Shown: positions 33,695-43,600 of the stretch, in pieces
How positions within the stretch are numbered: position 1 is the first letter of the stretch
Layout of the letters: the number at the start of each line of letters is the position of its first letter
Assembly (NCBI GenBank): GCA_947499615.1
Contig: CANMOP010000004.1
Location: 39,146 to 103,145, forward strand
DNA length: 64,000 bases
Reading direction: 5' to 3'
Source: RH-chloro-G1 sp003670575
GTDB taxonomy: Bacteria; Chloroflexota; Dehalococcoidia; UBA2979
The notes under the pieces: generated by a model
Database searches by the model: none
Told to the model about the DNA's origin: nothing
The model's input: the letters and a program-made list of their open reading frames with translations, nothing else
Made by a program: the position numbers and the translations under genes

Positions 33695-34987
33695 TCAAGC
33701 AGTGTCGGTGGAGACCTCGGTGGCCGCACGAGTGACGCGTACCTTCTTAATGCGCCGCCCGAGGATCGAGAGCACACGGAGCGTGAGCCGCCCGTCCTCA
33801 CTGACCACTTCGTCACCGGGGACGGCGAGGCGGCCGAGCAACGAGAGGATGAGCCCGCCGACGGTGTCGAAGTCTTCGCTATCGAATTGCATCCCGAATA
33901 ACTCGTTGAGATCGTCGATCGGCAGACGCGCGTCGAGGATCGCGACATCTTCGGAGAGTTGCTGCACGTCGACGGCCTCGACGTCGTACTCATCGCTGAT
34001 CTCACCGACGATCTGCTCGATCAGGTCTTCGACCGTGACGACGCCTGCCGTCCCGCCGTATTCATCGACGACGATCGCCATGTGCACCTGATCGCGGCGG
34101 AGCTCGGAGAGCAGGTCGTCGACGCGCTTCGTCTCGGGCACGAAGTACGCAGGCCGGGCGATCTCTCGCAACGCCGGCCGAACCGCCTCGGCCGCGCCGG
34201 GACGGAGGTACGCCAGCAGGTCTTTCGCATAGATGACGCCCACCACGTGGTCCAGCGAATCCTCATAGAGCGGGATGCGACTGAAGCCACTGCCGGTGAT
34301 CACGATCAGCACGTCCTCCAGGCTGCCCCCCGTAGCAACGGCAGCAATGTCCGTGCGAGGCGACATCACCTCGCGAACGGTCTGATCGGACATCGCGAGG
34401 ATGCCACGCATCATCCGGCGCTCCTCGGACAGGCTGGTGCCATCTCCGCCCGCCTGGTCCAGCAGCGCCAGCAGCTCGCCGGACGGATCCGGCTCGGTCG
34501 CATCGGGATCGCCGCCAAAGAGTCGTGCCGCCGCGCGGGCGGGGGCACTGGCGACCCAACCGATCGGCCCGAAGACGAGTTGAAGCGTCCGAATCAGGCC
34601 GCTGAGTCGCGCACCGGTCGCCTGCGGGTTGGTCAACGCCAGCGCGCGAGCGCTCTGACGAAGGAACGTCAACAGGAAGACAGCCCCTGCCGCGGCAGCA
34701 ATTGTCCGGCGGTCGTGCAGCCAATCGGTGCCAGTGAGCAGCGCCACCAGGGAGATCGTTGCGACGACGGTCGTGAACGTGGCCGCCACACCGAGCGCGG
34801 GCAGGATGCGCTGTCGATGCCGGATGTAGGAGTCGACCAGCACGCTCATCCCGCTTGGTCCGGGCTGGCTGGGCTGAATGCGCGTGCGACTGATCGCGCC
34901 AACCGCAGCCTCTGCCGCAGCCACGATCGCAAGCAATACCGCGGAGGTGAGCAACAGAGTGAGCGCAATGGTCGAGTTAGTATCCAA
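33695..34987 (-). CDS. CorC/HlyC family CBS-domain membrane protein
   Basis: A 430-residue protein of the hemolysin C/CorC group, linked to Mg2+/Co2+ homeostasis. Four hydrophobic helices (roughly residues 8-32, 62-84, 94-112, 130-150) form a divergent DUF21-like membrane part. A CBS pair follows (VREVMSPRTDIAAV near 205 and EYGGTAGVVTVEDLIEQIVGEI near 315), then the CorC_HlyC domain (LPIDDLNELFG and DTVGGLILSLLGRLAVPGD). The start codon is TTG at 34987, needed to include the first helix. It lies 23 bases after glmU, so probably co-transcribed. Confidence 0.9.
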   Translation of the reverse strand: MDTNSTIALTLLLTSAVLLAIVAAAEAAVGAISRTRIQPSQPGPSGMSVLVDSYIRHRQRILPALGVAATFTTVVATISLVALLTGTDWLHDRRTIAAAAGAVFLLTFLRQSARALALTNPQATGARLSGLIRTLQLVFGPIGWVASAPARAAARLFGGDPDATEPDPSGELLALLDQAGGDGTSLSEERRMMRGILAMSDQTVREVMSPRTDIAAVATGGSLEDVLIVITGSGFSRIPLYEDSLDHVVGVIYAKDLLAYLRPGAAEAVRPALREIARPAYFVPETKRVDDLLSELRRDQVHMAIVVDEYGGTAGVVTVEDLIEQIVGEISDEYDVEAVDVQQLSEDVAILDARLPIDDLNELFGMQFDSEDFDTVGGLILSLLGRLAVPGDEVVSEDGRLTLRVLSILGRRIKKVRVTRAATEVSTDTA

Positions 34988-35010
34988 GCCTGATCAGCCC
35001 TGGTCGGGCC

Positions 35011-36432
35011 TCAGTCCGCCTTTCCGGTCAGTGCACCGTCCGAGGACTCGCCGCCTGCGGTTTGGGGGCGAGCAGGCACGCCCACGACGAGCGTCCCGGC
35101 GGGAACATCGTGCGTCACGACGGAGCCTCCCGCAGTGTGCGCCCCGGCGCCGATGGTGATCGGCGCGATCAGGATGGAGTCGCTGCCGATGAACGCACCG
35201 TCGCCGATGATGGTGCGGTGCTTCGTCACGCCGTCGTAGTTCGCGGTGATCGTGCCCGCTCCGATGTTCACGTCGGAGCCGACATCGGAGTCGCCGAGGT
35301 AGGAGAAGTGCCCCACGGCGCTGCGTGCGCCGATGCGTGACGCCTTCACTTCCGCGTAGTTGCCCAGGTGCACGTCGTGCTCAATCGTCGAGCCGGGGCG
35401 AACGTGGCAGTAGGGCCCGACGGTGACATCGTCGCCGAGCGTCGACTCCTCGAGGGTCGATCCGCCGATGACGCAGCGCTCGCCGACGTGCATGTCGCGC
35501 AGCACAGCCGCCGGCCCGATGCGACAGCCCGCGCCGATCTCCGTATCGCCGAGCAGATGCACCCCGGGCAGCAACGTCGTATCCGGACCGACAGTCACGC
35601 CGGCATCGATGTACGTCGTCGCCGGGTCTTGCAGCGTCACGCCGGCCAGCATCAGATCCTTACGGATGCGCTCGCGCATCAACTGCTCGGCGCGCGCCAA
35701 CTCCACACGGGTGTTCACCTGCTGCGCCTCGGCGGACTCCACCACCTGGTAGGCCTGCGCGCCGCCATCCTGCTCCACGGCGCGGGCGATGATATCGGTC
35801 AGGTAGCGCTCACCTCGGGGGCCGGGCTGCAGCGCCTCCAGGGTCGGCCAGAGCCAGGACGCCTCGGCGGCGTAGAGGCCGACGTTGACCTCGGGCTCGC
35901 CGCGCGTCGTGGCGTCGGTCTCCGTCTCCTCCACGATTCCGCGCACGCGGCCGTTCTGGCGCAGCACGCGACCGTAGCCGGTGGGGTCTTCGAGGTATGC
36001 AGTGAGGAACGTGAGCACGGACGGGGAGGCGGCGTGCCGTCCCATCAACTCACGCATCGTCCGAGCCGTGAGCAACGGAAGGTCTGCGTTGAGGATGAGC
36101 ACGCGGCGGACACCGGCGGCCGCGGCCCGAGCGGCAAGGGCGGCGTGCCCGGTGCCCAGCGGCTCACCCTGCGGCGCGATGCGTACGTCCGGCACGGCGG
36201 CCCGCACAGCCTCGGCGACCTCATCGGCCTCCGTGGCGGTCACCACGATGATGCGTTCGCAGCCGGCGGCGCGCAGCGTGTCGCAGACCAGCCGCACCAT
36301 CGCGCGTCCGGCAACCGGGTGGAGCACCTTCGGCAACTGCGAGCGCATGCGCGTGCCACGGCCGGCGGCCAGCACGACCGCGATCCACTCGGAGGGATCC
36401 GGGGGAGGCGCGTCCTTCACGGAGGCAGTCAT
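35011..36432 (-). CDS. glmU: Bifunctional UDP-N-acetylglucosamine pyrophosphorylase/glucosamine-1-phosphate acetyltransferase
   Basis: A 473-residue enzyme making UDP-GlcNAc for peptidoglycan. The N-terminal uridylyltransferase has VVLAAGRGTRMRSQLPKVLHPV, GEPLGTGHA and LNADLPLL; the C-terminal left-handed beta helix has many hexapeptide repeats and the acetyltransferase signature HFSYLGDSDVGSDVNIGAG with EVKAS upstream. Length is usual. It heads the long minus-strand run and diverges from alaS. Confidence 0.96.
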   Translation of the reverse strand: MTASVKDAPPPDPSEWIAVVLAAGRGTRMRSQLPKVLHPVAGRAMVRLVCDTLRAAGCERIIVVTATEADEVAEAVRAAVPDVRIAPQGEPLGTGHAALAARAAAAGVRRVLILNADLPLLTARTMRELMGRHAASPSVLTFLTAYLEDPTGYGRVLRQNGRVRGIVEETETDATTRGEPEVNVGLYAAEASWLWPTLEALQPGPRGERYLTDIIARAVEQDGGAQAYQVVESAEAQQVNTRVELARAEQLMRERIRKDLMLAGVTLQDPATTYIDAGVTVGPDTTLLPGVHLLGDTEIGAGCRIGPAAVLRDMHVGERCVIGGSTLEESTLGDDVTVGPYCHVRPGSTIEHDVHLGNYAEVKASRIGARSAVGHFSYLGDSDVGSDVNIGAGTITANYDGVTKHRTIIGDGAFIGSDSILIAPITIGAGAHTAGGSVVTHDVPAGTLVVGVPARPQTAGGESSDGALTGKAD

Positions 36433-36556
36433 GCGGTTGCGCCCGTCCGCACCGCGTGGTGCGTAGCGTCGCGGTGGAACGCGAGACGTAGCGAAGGCTC
36501 GACGGTCGCGATCGTGATGTCTCCACGCATTGCATGAACACAGTGGCGGGGCGAAA

Positions 36557-36586
36557 TTGACTCGCCCGATTGAGCCATTTTACACT
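36557..36586 (+). promoter_or_regulatory. Predicted promoter of alaS
   Basis: TTGACT at 36557-36562 and TACACT at 36581-36586 with an 18-base spacer. Predicts a leader of about 40 bases before GTG 36635, with GAAGG as a weak ribosome-binding site. Confidence 0.6.
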
Positions 36587-36634
36587 CCCGCGGAGCCCTG
36601 CTACCAGCGAATCGCCACAACCGAAGGCCTACCC

Positions 36635-39328
36635 GTGACCGTAGACGAACTGCGCGACGCGTTCCTCGCCTTCTTCGAGGAGCGCGGACACCGCCGCATC
36701 CCTTCCTCATCACTCGTCCCGCACGGCGATCCGTCGCTGCTGTTCACCTCCGCGGGGATGGTGCAGTTCAAGCCGTACTTCATGGGCCTGGAACAGCCAC
36801 CGGCGCGCCGCATGACCTCGGTGCAGAAGTGTTTCCGCACGACCGACATCGAGGAGGTGGGCGACGCCTCCCACCTGACCTTCTTCGAGATGCTCGGAAA
36901 CTTCTCGATCGCCGACTACTTCAAGCCGGAGGTTATTCCCTGGGCCTGGGAGTTCCTGACGGGCGTCCTCGGCATCGACGCCGATCGGCTCTGGGCAACG
37001 GTGTTCACCGACGACGACGAGGCGTACGACCTCTGGCGGGGGCTCGGCGTGCCGGAGCGGCGCATCCTGCGCTACACCTCCGAGCAGGGAAACTACTGGT
37101 ACTCCGGCGAGACGGGGCCATCCGGGCCGTGCTCGGAGCTGCACTACGACTTCGGCGCCACGTCTGGCTGCCCCGCGTGCGCCGAGGACGCCTGCCACCC
37201 TGACGTCGGTTGCGGGCGGTTCCTTGAGATCTGGAACCTCGTCTTCATGGCGTACGACCGCCAGCCGGACGGCTCTCGCGTGCCACTGCCCGGCCAGAAC
37301 ATCGACACCGGTGCGGGCATCGAGCGGGTGGCGTGGGTGCTGCAGGGCGTCCGCTCCGTGTACGAGACCGACCAGTTGCGCGCGATCCTCGCAAGCGCCG
37401 AGGCGGTCTCAGGCCGCGCGTACGACCCCGACGCGACGCCCGATGACGCGCGTGCGTTGCGCGCCATCGCGGAGCACGCCCGCGCGGTCACCTTCCTGAT
37501 CGCCGACGGCGTCTTCCCGGCGAACGAGGGACGCGGTTACGTGCTGCGACGTGTCCTGCGCCGCGCGGTGTACTTCGCGTACACGATCGGCGTGCGCGAG
37601 CCGTTCTTCGGCACGGTGGTCGGCGCGGCGATCGACGCATCGCTACACGCGCACCCAGGGTTGGCGCAGCAGCGCGACCTGATTCTGCGCATCGCCGGCC
37701 TGGAGGAAGCGCGATTCCAGCAGGCGCTCGCGCGCGGGCTGGAGCTGCTGGACGAGGTGCTCGAGCGCGAGCAAACCTCGAGGCTCGTCCCGGGCCGCGA
37801 GATGTTCACGCTGTACGACACTCACGGCCTGCCGCCTGAGCTCACCGTCGAGGTCGCCGCGTTGCGCGGCTACGCCGTCGACCGCGAAGGCTTCGAGGCG
37901 GAGATGGCGGCCCAGCGGCTGCGCTCGCGTGGCGAGGGTACCTTCGGTGCGTTCGAGGATCCGCGAGCTGAGCGCTATGCCGCGCTCGGCCTGAGCAGCA
38001 GTTTCGTCGGGTACGAGTTGCTCACCGCAACCTCGACGGTCGCACACATCCTCGCGGACGGCGTCAGCGTCGACCGCCTCAGCGCCGGACAGGCTGGCGA
38101 GGTGGTGCTGCCGCAGACCTCGCTGTACCCCGAGGGCGGTGGCCAGGTCGGCGACCACGGCGAGATTGTAACCGCCACCGGTCGCTTCCATGTGGACGAC
38201 ACGCAGCGCATCGGCAACGTGATCGCACACGTCGGCAGCGTCGTGGAGGGGCATATCGCCACTGGCGACGCCGCCACGACCATCGTCGATGGGACGCGGC
38301 GCGTGGACAGCGCGCGCAACCACACCGCCACGCACCTGCTGCACGCAGCGCTGCGCACGGTGCTGGGCGAGCACGTGCGACAGGCCGGCTCCTACGTCGG
38401 GCCGGATCGACTGCGCTTCGACTACACGCATCCCGAGGCGCCATCGTCGGCCGCGCTGCGCGAAGTGCAGCATCTGGTGAATGCGAGAGTGCGCGACGAC
38501 ATCGTGCGCGAGACGATTGAACTGCCATACGAGGAAGCGATCGAGCGCGGCGCGATCGCCTTCTTCGAGGATCGCTACGCAGCTGACGTGCGCATGGTGG
38601 AGTACTGCGAGTCGCACGCGCACAACCCCGGCGCTCCGGATGCGGACGGACACGCGCACGGCGAGTGCTTCAGCCGCGAGTTGTGCGGCGGAACGCACCT
38701 GCACTCCACCGGCGGCGTTGGCGTGCTGGTCGTCGTGAGCGACACGAGCATCGGAGCCGGAATGCGCCGCATCGAGGCGGTCACCGGGCCGGAGGCCGAG
38801 CACTACATCGATGAGCGCCTGGACGTGGTGAACGCGCTGGCGCTCCGCTTCAAGGCTCCAGCCGACGAGATCGGCTCGCGCGTGGACGCACTGGAAGCGC
38901 AACTCACCGAGGAACGTCGTCGCGCCACGATGCTCGCTCGACGTGCCTCCGCCGGGGTAGCCGACGAGCTCGCCGCGGACGCCGAAGAGATCGGCGGCGC
39001 GCGGCTGGTGGTGGCTCGCATCGAGGCGGACGACGCCGACGCGATGCGCGCGCTCGGCGACCGACTGCGCGACCGCTTGCAGCCCGCAGTCATCGTGCTC
39101 GGTGCTGCCGTCGGCGACCGCCCGTTGTTCCTGGCGATGGTCTCCGATGAACTGGTCGAACGCGGCGTACGGGCGGACGAACTCGCGCGTGCCGCAGCGA
39201 CCGAGGCCGGCGGTGGCGGTGGCGGGCGTCCACAGCTCGCGCAGGCGGGCGGCCGCGACCTCGCGAAACTCGATAGCGCGCTCTTCGCGGCGCGCGTGGC
39301 CGCGAGGGCGCGGCTGACGGGCGGGTAG
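36635..39328 (+). CDS. alaS: Alanyl-tRNA synthetase
   Basis: An 897-residue class II synthetase. The aminoacylation core has FTSAGMVQFKPYF, CFRTTDIEEVG, FFEMLGNFSIADYFK and TGPSGPCSELHYDFG; the editing domain carries RNHTATHLLHAAL (HxxxH) and CGGTHLHSTG (CxxxH) zinc ligands; a coiled coil and the glycine-rich DHHA1-type C-Ala domain (GGGGGRPQLAQAGG) end the protein. I chose GTG 36635 since the family starts MTVDELRDAFLAFFE; upstream residues are not conserved and follow the predicted promoter. ruvX begins 4 bases after its stop. Confidence 0.96.
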   Translation: MTVDELRDAFLAFFEERGHRRIPSSSLVPHGDPSLLFTSAGMVQFKPYFMGLEQPPARRMTSVQKCFRTTDIEEVGDASHLTFFEMLGNFSIADYFKPEVIPWAWEFLTGVLGIDADRLWATVFTDDDEAYDLWRGLGVPERRILRYTSEQGNYWYSGETGPSGPCSELHYDFGATSGCPACAEDACHPDVGCGRFLEIWNLVFMAYDRQPDGSRVPLPGQNIDTGAGIERVAWVLQGVRSVYETDQLRAILASAEAVSGRAYDPDATPDDARALRAIAEHARAVTFLIADGVFPANEGRGYVLRRVLRRAVYFAYTIGVREPFFGTVVGAAIDASLHAHPGLAQQRDLILRIAGLEEARFQQALARGLELLDEVLEREQTSRLVPGREMFTLYDTHGLPPELTVEVAALRGYAVDREGFEAEMAAQRLRSRGEGTFGAFEDPRAERYAALGLSSSFVGYELLTATSTVAHILADGVSVDRLSAGQAGEVVLPQTSLYPEGGGQVGDHGEIVTATGRFHVDDTQRIGNVIAHVGSVVEGHIATGDAATTIVDGTRRVDSARNHTATHLLHAALRTVLGEHVRQAGSYVGPDRLRFDYTHPEAPSSAALREVQHLVNARVRDDIVRETIELPYEEAIERGAIAFFEDRYAADVRMVEYCESHAHNPGAPDADGHAHGECFSRELCGGTHLHSTGGVGVLVVVSDTSIGAGMRRIEAVTGPEAEHYIDERLDVVNALALRFKAPADEIGSRVDALEAQLTEERRRATMLARRASAGVADELAADAEEIGGARLVVARIEADDADAMRALGDRLRDRLQPAVIVLGAAVGDRPLFLAMVSDELVERGVRADELARAAATEAGGGGGGRPQLAQAGGRDLAKLDSALFAARVAARARLTGG

Positions 39329-39332
39329 CGCA

Positions 39333-39740
39333 GTGCGCTGGGTCGGCGTCGATCCGGGCGGCGCACGCGTCGGCATCGCTGTCTGCGACGACGACGAACG
39401 CATCGCCGTGCCGGTGGAGGTTGTGCCGGCATCGGTGGCGGTCCCCGCGATCCGAACCGTCGCCACCCGCGAGCACGCGTACGGGATCGTGATTGGGCTC
39501 GCCGTGTCGATGGACGGGCGGGAGCGAGCCTCGGCGGCAGCCGGACGGCGGCTGGGCGAGCGCGTGCGGCGCGTACTGGGTCTGCCCGTAGAATATGAAG
39601 ACGAACGTCTGAGCACCGCCGCTGCGGAGCGCAGTGTCGGGCGCTCCCGACCGAGCGACGACATCGCCGCCGCGCACATCCTGCAACAGTTCATCGACCG
39701 GAGAAGGCGCGAGGGCCGGGTTGGGGAGTCGCTTCCGTGA
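39333..39740 (+). CDS. ruvX: RuvX/YqgF family Holliday junction resolvase-like RNase H fold protein
   Basis: A 135-residue RNase H-fold protein from GTG 39333. It starts RWVGVDPGGARVGIAVCD with the first catalytic Asp, has a central VIGLAVSMDGRERASA, the Glu in YEDERLSTAAAER and the last Asp in DDIAAAHILQQFID. YqgF acts in 16S rRNA end processing in E. coli; the resolvase role is debated. Location right after alaS, and before mltG, is a widely conserved order. Confidence 0.93.
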   Translation: MRWVGVDPGGARVGIAVCDDDERIAVPVEVVPASVAVPAIRTVATREHAYGIVIGLAVSMDGRERASAAAGRRLGERVRRVLGLPVEYEDERLSTAAAERSVGRSRPSDDIAAAHILQQFIDRRRREGRVGESLP

Positions 39741-40797
39741 CCCACGGCTGCTATTCGCGCTCGCGAGCGTAACGATCGCCGTCACGGTCGCGCTCGGCTT
39801 CGCGTGCTCGACGCGCGCGACGATGGGGGCGATGCGCCTCCCGCCGCCGCCACCGCCCGAAGCGCAGGCGCCCGGCCCCGTGACCTTCGTCGTCGAACCC
39901 GGTGCGGCGCCCGACGCGATCGCGGACGCCCTGCGCAATGCAGGCATCATTACGGACGCTCGACGTTTCCAGTTGCTGGTCGGGCTGACGGGCAGCGGGC
40001 GCGAGATCCGGGCGGGGTGCTACGTCTTCGGGGCCGGCACGCCCGCCGCCGACGTGCTGCGCCGGCTACGAGGCGGCATCACCGCGAGCCAGTTGCTCGC
40101 GATCCCCGAAGGCAAGCGGCTGGAGGAGGTCGGCGCCACGCTGGAGCGCGCGGGCATCAGCACCAGCGATCAGTGGGAGACCGCGTTGGCCTCGGCGCCC
40201 GTCGCCAACCTGCCGTCGCCACCCCCGGCGGGGGCGTCTCTGCTGGGTTACCTGCTCCCCGCAAGCTACCCCCTGCTCTGCAAGTCGAGCGCCGACCAGA
40301 TGGTGAGCGCGATGATCGACGCCTTCTCGGCGCAGGTCACCCCGACGGTGATCGCCGCAGCACGCGCACGCGGACTCAACCTCCACCAACTGCTTACGCT
40401 CGCGTCGATCGTCGAGCGGGAAGCGGTGCTGAAAGAGGAACAGCCGGTGATTGCCTCGGTGTTCCTCAACCGCCTCGCCGATCGCGTGCCCTTGCAGGCG
40501 GACCCGACCGTGCAATTCGCCGTCGCACAGGCCAATCCGCCGAGGCCGGGCGGCACCTGGTGGAAGACCGATCTGACGGAGACAGACCTGCGCATCAGCT
40601 CGCCGTACAACACCTACCGCAACGCCGGCCTACCGCCCGGCCCGATCGCGAACCCGGGCATCGGCGCGATTACCGCAGTGGCCAACGCCGCGCGTACGGA
40701 CTACTACTATTTTGTGGCGAAGGGTGACGGCTCACACGCATTCTCGCGTACGCTTGCGGAGCACAATGCGAACGTCGCGCGGTATCAGCGGCCATGA
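39721..40797 (+). CDS. mltG: Endolytic murein transglycosylase MltG
   Basis: About 358 residues if started at TTG 39721, which overlaps the ruvX end by 20 bases; this start is inferred because the single transmembrane helix (LLFALASVTIAVTVALG) would be lost with the first ATG at 39823. A LysM-like domain (VTFVVEPGAAPDAIADALRNAG) is followed by the YceG fold with the catalytic Glu in TLASIVEREAV and the YNTYRNAGLPPGPIANPG segment. It cleaves nascent glycan strands in the periplasm or outside the membrane. Confidence 0.92.
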   Translation: MGSRFRDPRLLFALASVTIAVTVALGFACSTRATMGAMRLPPPPPPEAQAPGPVTFVVEPGAAPDAIADALRNAGIITDARRFQLLVGLTGSGREIRAGCYVFGAGTPAADVLRRLRGGITASQLLAIPEGKRLEEVGATLERAGISTSDQWETALASAPVANLPSPPPAGASLLGYLLPASYPLLCKSSADQMVSAMIDAFSAQVTPTVIAAARARGLNLHQLLTLASIVEREAVLKEEQPVIASVFLNRLADRVPLQADPTVQFAVAQANPPRPGGTWWKTDLTETDLRISSPYNTYRNAGLPPGPIANPGIGAITAVANAARTDYYYFVAKGDGSHAFSRTLAEHNANVARYQRP

Positions 40798-40855
40798 GTA
40801 GCATCGCTGTCGCGAGGGCGGCCACCACCAGTTCGGCAACCACGGGAGCGACCCC

Positions 40856-41737
40856 ATGACCAGCACCGTCGCGCTCATCGGACACCCCGTCTCGCACTCC
40901 ATCTCGCCGAGGTTCCAGCAGGCGGCGTTCGATGCTGCGGGCATCGACGCGCGCTACGAGGCGTGGGACGTGCTCCCGGAGGACATCGGCGTCACGCTGG
41001 AGCGCTTGCGCAGTGGCTCCATGCTGGGCGCGAACGTCACGATCCCGCACAAGGAAACGGTCGCACGGCTCGTCGAACGCCCTGACGCGCTGGTCGAGTG
41101 GATGGGCGCAGCCAACACCATCGTGCGACGTGACGGCGTACTGCACGCGACGAACACCGACGTGATCGGAATCACGCGCGCACTGGAAGATGCTGGGGTC
41201 GAACTGCGCGGACAGAGCGTGTTGCTGCTCGGCGCCGGCGGCGCGGCCCGCGCGGTGGTAGTCGCACTGCGTCGAGCAGGCGCGGCACGCCTCTGGATCG
41301 CCAACCGCACTGCCGACCGCGCTCACGCGATCGCCACGCTCGCTGGCGACGACGTGTCGACGAGCGTCGTCCCGCTGGACGCTGCGGATCCTGCGCTCGA
41401 GGCGGCGGCGCGTGCCGCCACGGTGATCGTGAACTCCACCTCGCTCGGGATGCGCCACGGCCCCGGCGCGGAAGAAACGCCGTTGCCCGAAGAGTTGTTC
41501 GCGCCTGGGCAGGCCGCCTTCGATCTGGTATACGTGCCGGAGCGCACGCCGTTCCTCGCCGCCGCGGAGCGCGCGGGAGCACGTACCATCGGTGGGCTCT
41601 CCATGTTGATACACCAGGGTGCCGAGGCGTTCCGGCTCTGGACCGGCGTCGAGCCGCCGATCGACGTGATGTTCGCCGCCGCACGCGCGGCGCTACGCGA
41701 CGCCGAGGCCGGCGCAGCCTCACGCGACGGGCGCTGA
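40856..41737 (+). CDS. aroE: Shikimate 5-dehydrogenase
   Basis: A 293-residue NADP-dependent enzyme reducing 3-dehydroshikimate. The substrate domain has ALIGHPVSHSISPRFQ, ANVTIPHKE with the catalytic Lys and GAANTIVRRDG; the Rossmann domain has LLGAGGAARAVV and ANRTADRA; the ending GGLSMLIHQGAEAF is typical. The ATG follows GGAGCGACCCC. It opens the aroE-orf-aroC-aroKB cluster, and its substrate comes from AroQ encoded at 28139. Confidence 0.95.
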   Translation: MTSTVALIGHPVSHSISPRFQQAAFDAAGIDARYEAWDVLPEDIGVTLERLRSGSMLGANVTIPHKETVARLVERPDALVEWMGAANTIVRRDGVLHATNTDVIGITRALEDAGVELRGQSVLLLGAGGAARAVVVALRRAGAARLWIANRTADRAHAIATLAGDDVSTSVVPLDAADPALEAAARAATVIVNSTSLGMRHGPGAEETPLPEELFAPGQAAFDLVYVPERTPFLAAAERAGARTIGGLSMLIHQGAEAFRLWTGVEPPIDVMFAAARAALRDAEAGAASRDGR

Positions 41738-41741
41738 CCGC

Positions 41742-42422
41742 GTGATCATCCTCGGCATCGTTGGATTCCTGCTCATCACGGCGGTCGTCGGGTTCGCGAT
41801 CGTCTCGTCGGCGTTCTCCCAACGCCATTGGAAGCACGTGATCGCGGAGGGCGACCGGCCGACGCTGGTAGCCGCTGTCGAGGAGGCGTTCGAGACGTTC
41901 CGCCAGATGCGCGCGCCTCGAGGGGTGCCCCCCGCGGACTGGCTGGGACTCCAGTCCGCCACCGTCGTCGCCGCCGACCGCGACCGATGCCGCGTCACAG
42001 TCGTCGTCGAACCGGATCTGCGCGTCGTCGATGGCGAACGACGCGAGGTTGGGCCGGCGCAGGCGGTGGCTCGACGGGTGGCGGTACGCATGGTGGAACG
42101 GCTGCTGTACGAGATCCCATTGGCGCGCTTTGAGGCCGTTCAGGTGGACGTCTACACCGAATATCGAAGCGCCGCAGGGGCAATCCAGACCGACTGCCTG
42201 CTGACCACACGCGTCTCCCGCGAGCTTGGCAGCGAGACGGAGTGGGACGAGCAGGAAGCAGGCGCTATCCTCGCCCTCTGGCATACACGCGAAGCGGCAG
42301 CCGGTACACCCGTCGACCCGGGTGCCGCCGCAATCATTCGCCCGGACGAGTTCGAGCTGCCGGCCCGCGATGATGCGCGCGATAGCGACGAGACGGACAA
42401 CGTGAAGGACGGCCCGCGATGA
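41742..42422 (+). CDS. Conserved-looking membrane-anchored protein of unknown function
   Basis: A 226-residue protein from a GTG at 41742. A single N-terminal transmembrane helix (IILGIVGFLLITAVVGFAIV) anchors a soluble domain of about 165 residues (with VEEAFETFRQMRAP, RVTVVVEPDLRVVDGERR, VQVDVYTEYRSAAGA) and an acidic tail. I do not recognise a family. It lies between aroE and aroC, with 4 bases before it and a 4-base ATGA overlap with aroC after it, so it is translated with the shikimate enzymes, though nothing in the sequence ties it to that pathway. Confidence 0.7.
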   Translation: MIILGIVGFLLITAVVGFAIVSSAFSQRHWKHVIAEGDRPTLVAAVEEAFETFRQMRAPRGVPPADWLGLQSATVVAADRDRCRVTVVVEPDLRVVDGERREVGPAQAVARRVAVRMVERLLYEIPLARFEAVQVDVYTEYRSAAGAIQTDCLLTTRVSRELGSETEWDEQEAGAILALWHTREAAAGTPVDPGAAAIIRPDEFELPARDDARDSDETDNVKDGPR

Positions 42423-43600
42423 CTGAGTTCCGCTTTCTGACCGCCGGAGAATCGCACGGCAAAGGCCTCACCTCGATCGTCGAGGGCGTACCGGCCGGGT
42501 TGCCGCTGACGGAGGGGCAGATCGCGTTCGACCTCGCGCGGCGACAGCAGGGCTACGGTCGCGGTCGCCGCCAGCAGATCGAGCGCGACTTCGCGGAGCT
42601 GACCGGCGGTGTGCGGCACGGCCTGACGATGGGCTCGCCCATCGCGATGTGGATCGCGAATGCCGACCACAAAAACGCCAATTGGCAGGTGCGCATGGCG
42701 GCCGGCCCGGTGGACGAGGAAGTGGAGCGCGTCACGCTGCTGCGCCCGGGGCACGCTGACCTTGCCGGCACGCAGAAGTACGGCATCGATGATGTCCGTC
42801 CGATCCTGGAGCGCTCCAGCGCACGCGAGACGGCGCAACGCGTCGCCGTCGGCGCGATCGCTCGCGCGCTGCTCGCGGAGATCGGCATCACCATCCGCTC
42901 GCACGCCGTCGTGATCGGCGATGTGGAAGCGAACGTGCCGGAGCGCATCGATTGGGACGCGGTGGAGGTGTCGCCAGTACGCGTCGCCGATCGCCAGGCA
43001 GAGGCCCGCATGATCGCAGCGATCGATCAGGCGAAGGAGGACCTCGACAGCATCGGCGGCATCTTCGAGGTGCGTGCGAGCGGTGTACCGTTCGGCCTAG
43101 GCAGCCACGTAATGTGGGACCGTCGGCTGGACGGCAAGATCGCGCAGGCGTTCCTCTCCATCAACGCGGTCAAGGGCGTTGAGATCGGCGACGGATTCGC
43201 GAACGCTCGCAAGCCGGGCTCGGAGGTGCAGGACATCATCCTGCCAGCGCCGGAGTGGGAGCGCCGCCCATGGGAGCACGCCACCAATCGCGCAGGCGGC
43301 ATCGAGGCGGGCATGACCAATGGCGAGGACATCGTCGTGCGCGGCGCGCTCAAGCCGATCTCGACGATCCCGCGACGCCTCCAGTCCGCCGACCTGCTGA
43401 CGGGCGAAGAGGCGCAGGCGATGTACGAGCGCTCCGATGCGTGCGTGGTGCCTGCGGCCGGCGTCATCGGCGAGGCGATGCTCGCGATCGTGCTGGCTCA
43501 GGCGGCACTCGAGAAGTTCGGCGGCGACCACGTCGATGAGTTCCGCCGCAACTTCCAGGCGTTCAACGCCACCGTCGGCCCGCGGGAGCGCCGCGAGTGA
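42419..43600 (+). CDS. aroC: Chorismate synthase
   Basis: A 393-residue flavoenzyme removing phosphate from EPSP to give chorismate. The start FRFLTAGESHGKGLTSIVEG, RRQQGYGRGRRQ, GKI-like region LDGKIAQAFLSINAVKGVEIG and NRAGGIEAGMTNGEDI are all diagnostic; catalytic His and Arg positions are present. It overlaps its neighbours on both sides (ATGA with the unknown membrane gene, GTGA with aroKB). No aroA (EPSP synthase) is in the window. Confidence 0.96.
   Translation: MTEFRFLTAGESHGKGLTSIVEGVPAGLPLTEGQIAFDLARRQQGYGRGRRQQIERDFAELTGGVRHGLTMGSPIAMWIANADHKNANWQVRMAAGPVDEEVERVTLLRPGHADLAGTQKYGIDDVRPILERSSARETAQRVAVGAIARALLAEIGITIRSHAVVIGDVEANVPERIDWDAVEVSPVRVADRQAEARMIAAIDQAKEDLDSIGGIFEVRASGVPFGLGSHVMWDRRLDGKIAQAFLSINAVKGVEIGDGFANARKPGSEVQDIILPAPEWERRPWEHATNRAGGIEAGMTNGEDIVVRGALKPISTIPRRLQSADLLTGEEAQAMYERSDACVVPAAGVIGEAMLAIVLAQAALEKFGGDHVDEFRRNFQAFNATVGPRERRE

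Noticed and set aside
37643..39745. A 700-residue open frame antisense to alaS, and similar long antisense frames opposite comM (13413-14990) and others
   Set aside because: They mirror the third-position GC bias of real genes on the other strand, have low-complexity Arg/Ala-rich translations and no recognisable domain.
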